Positions 18,239 to 20,551 of a stretch of 20,551 nucleotides of DNA are shown here, one piece after another (the first letter of the stretch is position 1; each line of letters begins with the position of its first letter). The position numbers and the translations under genes are program-made. The notes below the pieces were generated by a model. The model was not told the origin of the DNA. It saw nothing but the letters and a program-made list of their open reading frames with translations, and ran no database searches. Source of the DNA: a virus; IMG/VR virus record IMGVR_UViG_3300034072_000746, positions 1 to 20,551 of that record. The stretch is one strand, 5' to 3'.

Positions 18239-19249
18239 TTATTTGTTTTCGAGGATTAATAATCTTTGTTCAAGTGCTTTGATTAAAGCGTTTTGTTCTT
18301 GGATGGCTTTAGTAAGGATGGGGATTAATTTAACCATGTCAAGATACAAATCACCATTATTCATTGTTCCTGTTACTTCTGGAACAATTGGATAAATATC
18401 TTCAACGATAAAACCTAATTTTCTATCTTCGCCCCATTTATCTTTATCTATATAATCAAAAGATACTGGATTTATTTGTAATATTTCATTTAATCCGTAA
18501 TTTAAAATTTGTACATTTTCCTTTGTATTGATAGAAGATACAGGTGCGCTTAAAACTCCTGTTGCACTTGCAATGACTGTTCTGTTGCCTGAACCTTGTA
18601 AATTATTTATAGTAACTTCACCAGTTGAAGCTACACGGAAGCGTTCCAAAAAATTAGTAGATATAGCAATTACTCCATTTGTTGACAATGCTGAAAATGT
18701 ATGAGTATCTCCAGTACTTACAGTAGTAGAAGATGTAAATGTTAAACCACGTGTGTTTGAAGCATTATCTCCACCCACTCTAAGGTATTCCCCTATTGAT
18801 CCTCTTGCAACTTCTAATGTAGCAGCTGGATTGTTCTTTCCAATACTTACTTTTCCACCAGCCTCATAAATTGCACTTGTGTCAAAAATACCAGAAGAGT
18901 TTGTTTTAATTAAATAATTATTTGGACTAAATGATGTTGCTCCCGTTCCCCCATTTGCCACGGGCAACACGCCCGTGACACCTGATGAAATAGAACCGCC
19001 TACCCGTGTCCAAGCATTGTTTGTTGCCTTTTTATATTGCCAAATAATATTCGTATTTGTATCAAGTAAAATGTAAGCCATGGTATCCACGGAAGGCTTA
19101 CGCGTGGTATCAGCCGCTAAACCTCGATACACCAGCCCATCGGCACTGGTTTGTTCGCCCAATGTTATCTTTTGGTTTCCGTTGCCTTGATACTGTGCCA
19201 AGGCAAGGTAAGGGAAAAGGAGGAGGAAAAGGGGAAGGAGTTGTTTCAT
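18239..19249 (-). CDS. Tail-fibre-like protein with S74 chaperone domain and signal peptide
   Basis: A 336-residue protein. Residues 1-18 (MKQLLPLFLLLFPYLALA) are a signal peptide. The middle carries fibre-like motifs: VLPVANGGTGATSFSPNNYL and GKVSIGKNNPAATLEV. The last 100 residues are an intramolecular chaperone domain of the Peptidase_S74 type: INTKENVQILNYGLNEILQ, then INPVSFDYIDKDKWGEDRKL, then GFIVEDIYPIVPEV, then the coiled-coil end LTKAIQEQNALIKALEQRLL. A serine and a lysine five residues apart just before NVQIL fit the self-cleaving dyad. Such domains drive trimer formation and then cut themselves off. Signal-bearing S74 proteins also occur among cell-surface proteins of Bacteroidota, so both phage fibre and captured host protein are possible. 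Confidence 0.8.
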   Translation of the reverse strand: MKQLLPLFLLLFPYLALAQYQGNGNQKITLGEQTSADGLVYRGLAADTTRKPSVDTMAYILLDTNTNIIWQYKKATNNAWTRVGGSISSGVTGVLPVANGGTGATSFSPNNYLIKTNSSGIFDTSAIYEAGGKVSIGKNNPAATLEVARGSIGEYLRVGGDNASNTRGLTFTSSTTVSTGDTHTFSALSTNGVIAISTNFLERFRVASTGEVTINNLQGSGNRTVIASATGVLSAPVSSINTKENVQILNYGLNEILQINPVSFDYIDKDKWGEDRKLGFIVEDIYPIVPEVTGTMNNGDLYLDMVKLIPILTKAIQEQNALIKALEQRLLILENK

Positions 19250-19259
19250 GTTTATTTTT

Positions 19260-20551
19260 TTAGTTTGATTGCATTACGTGCCAATTAGTACCATCGGCAA
19301 CCAAGGTAACCCATTGAGGCGTAACATTTCCAGCTGACAAAATAGCCGTACCTGATGAACCACCCGCCAATGGAATAACGTTTGAAGAGCTACTTATGAC
19401 CGTTGCATTTGAAAGATTTTTAATCATGTATTGTCTTCCATTTGTTGCCGTTGTTAAATCAATCGTTGTTGTTGAGCCAGTACCTGTTATTACTAATGAT
19501 ACCCTATTTGATGAAAATAAAATAGTTGCCCCAGTTGTTGTTGAATAAAATGTATAACCAACTCCGAGGGTTGTTCTTGCAACCGATGCACTTTCCGCAC
19601 CTGTTCCGCCATTTGTTATTGGCAAAGTTCCCGAGAATTTATCTGCACGCCAATAAGGGTTGAGCATTGTAGCGGTGTCGCTTTTATTTAACCTTGCATC
19701 AATTCTCGTTGACAAAGAAACCGTGTCAAGGTTGGTAAGAACATTGTTGCCGCCTTCGGTAATGTTGCCTGTGACCGCCAAGGTTGAGCCAAGGGTTGTT
19801 GCGCCTGTTACGTCTAATGTTTTATGAATTGTCGTATTACCCGATTGTCTTAAAATTGAAATTGCCAATTCATCGCCACTTGGGTCAGCTGCAAAAGAAT
19901 CACGCATTACAAATTCTAATCTGTCACTTGGAGAATTATATTGTATTTTTGCGCCAAACTGAACGTCGTTTTCATTTCTTCCATTTGTTTCGTAAAATAA
20001 TATTCTTGGTATATTATTTGACGAAGCATCAAGCATTATATTTTTACCCTGACCCAATGTTAATGAGGCAAAAGGCGTTGTATTAATTCCAATATTATTA
20101 CTTGATTGTTGTATTACTGAATTTCCTAAAGTTGAAGCGCCCGTAAATAACGGCAAAGTATTTGTCGTTCCCGTTCCTGTGACTGGGTTGGTTAAGGTGT
20201 TTTGCTTTGCCGCAAATCTGGAAGTTAAATTTAATTGATTTGTATCTGATTGAGTAAACAAAAAAGACGTATCAGTATAATTTAATTTACCTGCAAATCT
20301 GGAAGTAAGATTTAATTGAGAGGTATCAGCGGTATTAAATTTAAGATTCAACGCCGTTTGTGTTGCCGTTGATATTGGTTTATTTGCATCCGAAGTATTA
20401 TCCACATTCCCTAAGCCAACCATACTTTTCGTTATCCCCGAAACCGTACCCGTGAAGGTTGGTGAGGCTAAATTTGCTTTTAACGCAAATCTGGAAGTTA
20501 AATTTAATTGATTTGTATCTGATTGAGTAAACAAAAAAGACGTATCAGTAT
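19260..20551 (-). CDS. Repeat-rich tail fibre protein, C-terminal 430 residues (runs off right edge)
   Basis: The frame is open to the window edge; the TTG at 20534 that could be taken as a start is internal, since the bases before it encode YTDTSFL, the same residues found before the internal copy. The N-terminal part has repeats of the type SDTNQLNLTSRFA-x-K, three copies in about 110 residues, with LASPTFTGTVSGITKSMVGL between; such segments are common in trimeric phage fibres. Later come GTGTTNTLPLFTGASTLGNS, TLDVTGATTLGSTLAVTGNI and GTLPITNGGTGAESASVART, all collagen-free fibre motifs. No S74 domain is present in this product; the next gene supplies one. The last residues (TPQWVTLVADGTNWHVMQSN) look like a receptor-tip strand set. 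Confidence 0.85.
   Translation of the reverse strand, partial: TDTSFLFTQSDTNQLNLTSRFALKANLASPTFTGTVSGITKSMVGLGNVDNTSDANKPISTATQTALNLKFNTADTSQLNLTSRFAGKLNYTDTSFLFTQSDTNQLNLTSRFAAKQNTLTNPVTGTGTTNTLPLFTGASTLGNSVIQQSSNNIGINTTPFASLTLGQGKNIMLDASSNNIPRILFYETNGRNENDVQFGAKIQYNSPSDRLEFVMRDSFAADPSGDELAISILRQSGNTTIHKTLDVTGATTLGSTLAVTGNITEGGNNVLTNLDTVSLSTRIDARLNKSDTATMLNPYWRADKFSGTLPITNGGTGAESASVARTTLGVGYTFYSTTTGATILFSSNRVSLVITGTGSTTTIDLTTATNGRQYMIKNLSNATVISSSSNVIPLAGGSSGTAILSAGNVTPQWVTLVADGTNWHVMQSN
20212..20278 (-). repeat. 67-base in-gene repeat, copy 1
   Basis: Identical to 20485-20551. It encodes the YTDTSFLFTQSDTNQLNL region and the following TSRFA of the fibre. A shorter diverged copy lies at about 20284-20322. 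Copy 2 reaches the window edge, so the full repeat may be longer. Confidence 0.85.
20485..20551 (-). repeat. 67-base in-gene repeat, copy 2 (cut by the window edge)
   Basis: Identical over its whole visible length to 20212-20278, in the same reading frame of the tail fibre gene. Confidence 0.85.

Noticed and set aside
20532-20534. TTG as a start codon for the tail fibre gene
   Set aside because: The upstream bases keep the frame open and encode YTDTSFL, the same residues as in the internal repeat, so the gene continues beyond the window.
1-20551. Integrated prophage boundaries, integrase or repressor
   Set aside because: No recombinase motif, no cI-like regulator and no tRNA-flanking direct repeats were found in the window.

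Overview
The window looks like about 20.5 kb of a tailed double-stranded DNA phage (or a prophage without visible ends) that infects a Bacteroidota host. Four things point there. The DNA is AT-rich, with genes packed into 1-4 base overlaps. Most start codons follow A-rich stretches instead of Shine-Dalgarno sites. Promoter candidates match the Bacteroidota -7 box TAnnTTTG. The gene content is typical: terminase, SSB, replication protein, RuvC-like resolvase, dCTP deaminase, holin, amidase and S74 tail-fibre genes. I saw no integrase, repressor or attachment site.

Layout. (1) Positions 1-3974, minus strand: one tight operon running from SSB through a basic protein, a possible ribbon-helix-helix protein, a glycosyltransferase, two small unknowns, a ParB-fold protein and a small-terminase-like protein into the large terminase, which runs off the left edge. 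A divergent promoter zone lies upstream. (2) Positions 3975-4490: a gene-free stretch with structured RNAs. It holds a tRNA-like element without a normal anticodon arm, a potential pseudoknot, and a composite class II tRNA whose anticodon loop carries about 61 bases that themselves look like a permuted tRNA. (3) Positions 4491-16128, plus strand: methyltransferase, a ParB-like/DUF4326 fusion, a replication initiator and helper, a RecB-like nuclease, a dNTP pyrophosphohydrolase, dCTP deaminase, a membrane-anchored glucosaminidase-like protein, a membrane protein, a RuvC-like resolvase and many small unknown genes. (4) Positions 16191-20551, minus strand and convergent with region 3: repeat-rich tail fibre (cut by the right edge), an S74 tail-fibre protein, a secreted-type protein, holin, a small unknown and amidase. 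If the genome is circular or terminally redundant, the minus-strand late genes could form one unit that leaves at the left edge, wraps around and ends at the amidase.

The most unusual content is RNA and regulation. Two leaders (about 5128-5221 and 6825-6921) share one architecture with almost no shared sequence: a U-rich/A-rich stem-loop, a small hairpin and an intrinsic terminator directly before an ATG, with the first loop perfectly complementary to the terminator loop. Three AT-rich 54-base elements (9061, 13348, 14755) share identical spacing and precede plus-strand gene blocks. The double tRNA at 4275-4422 is the feature I would examine first. All functions are inferred by reading the sequence; no database search was made.
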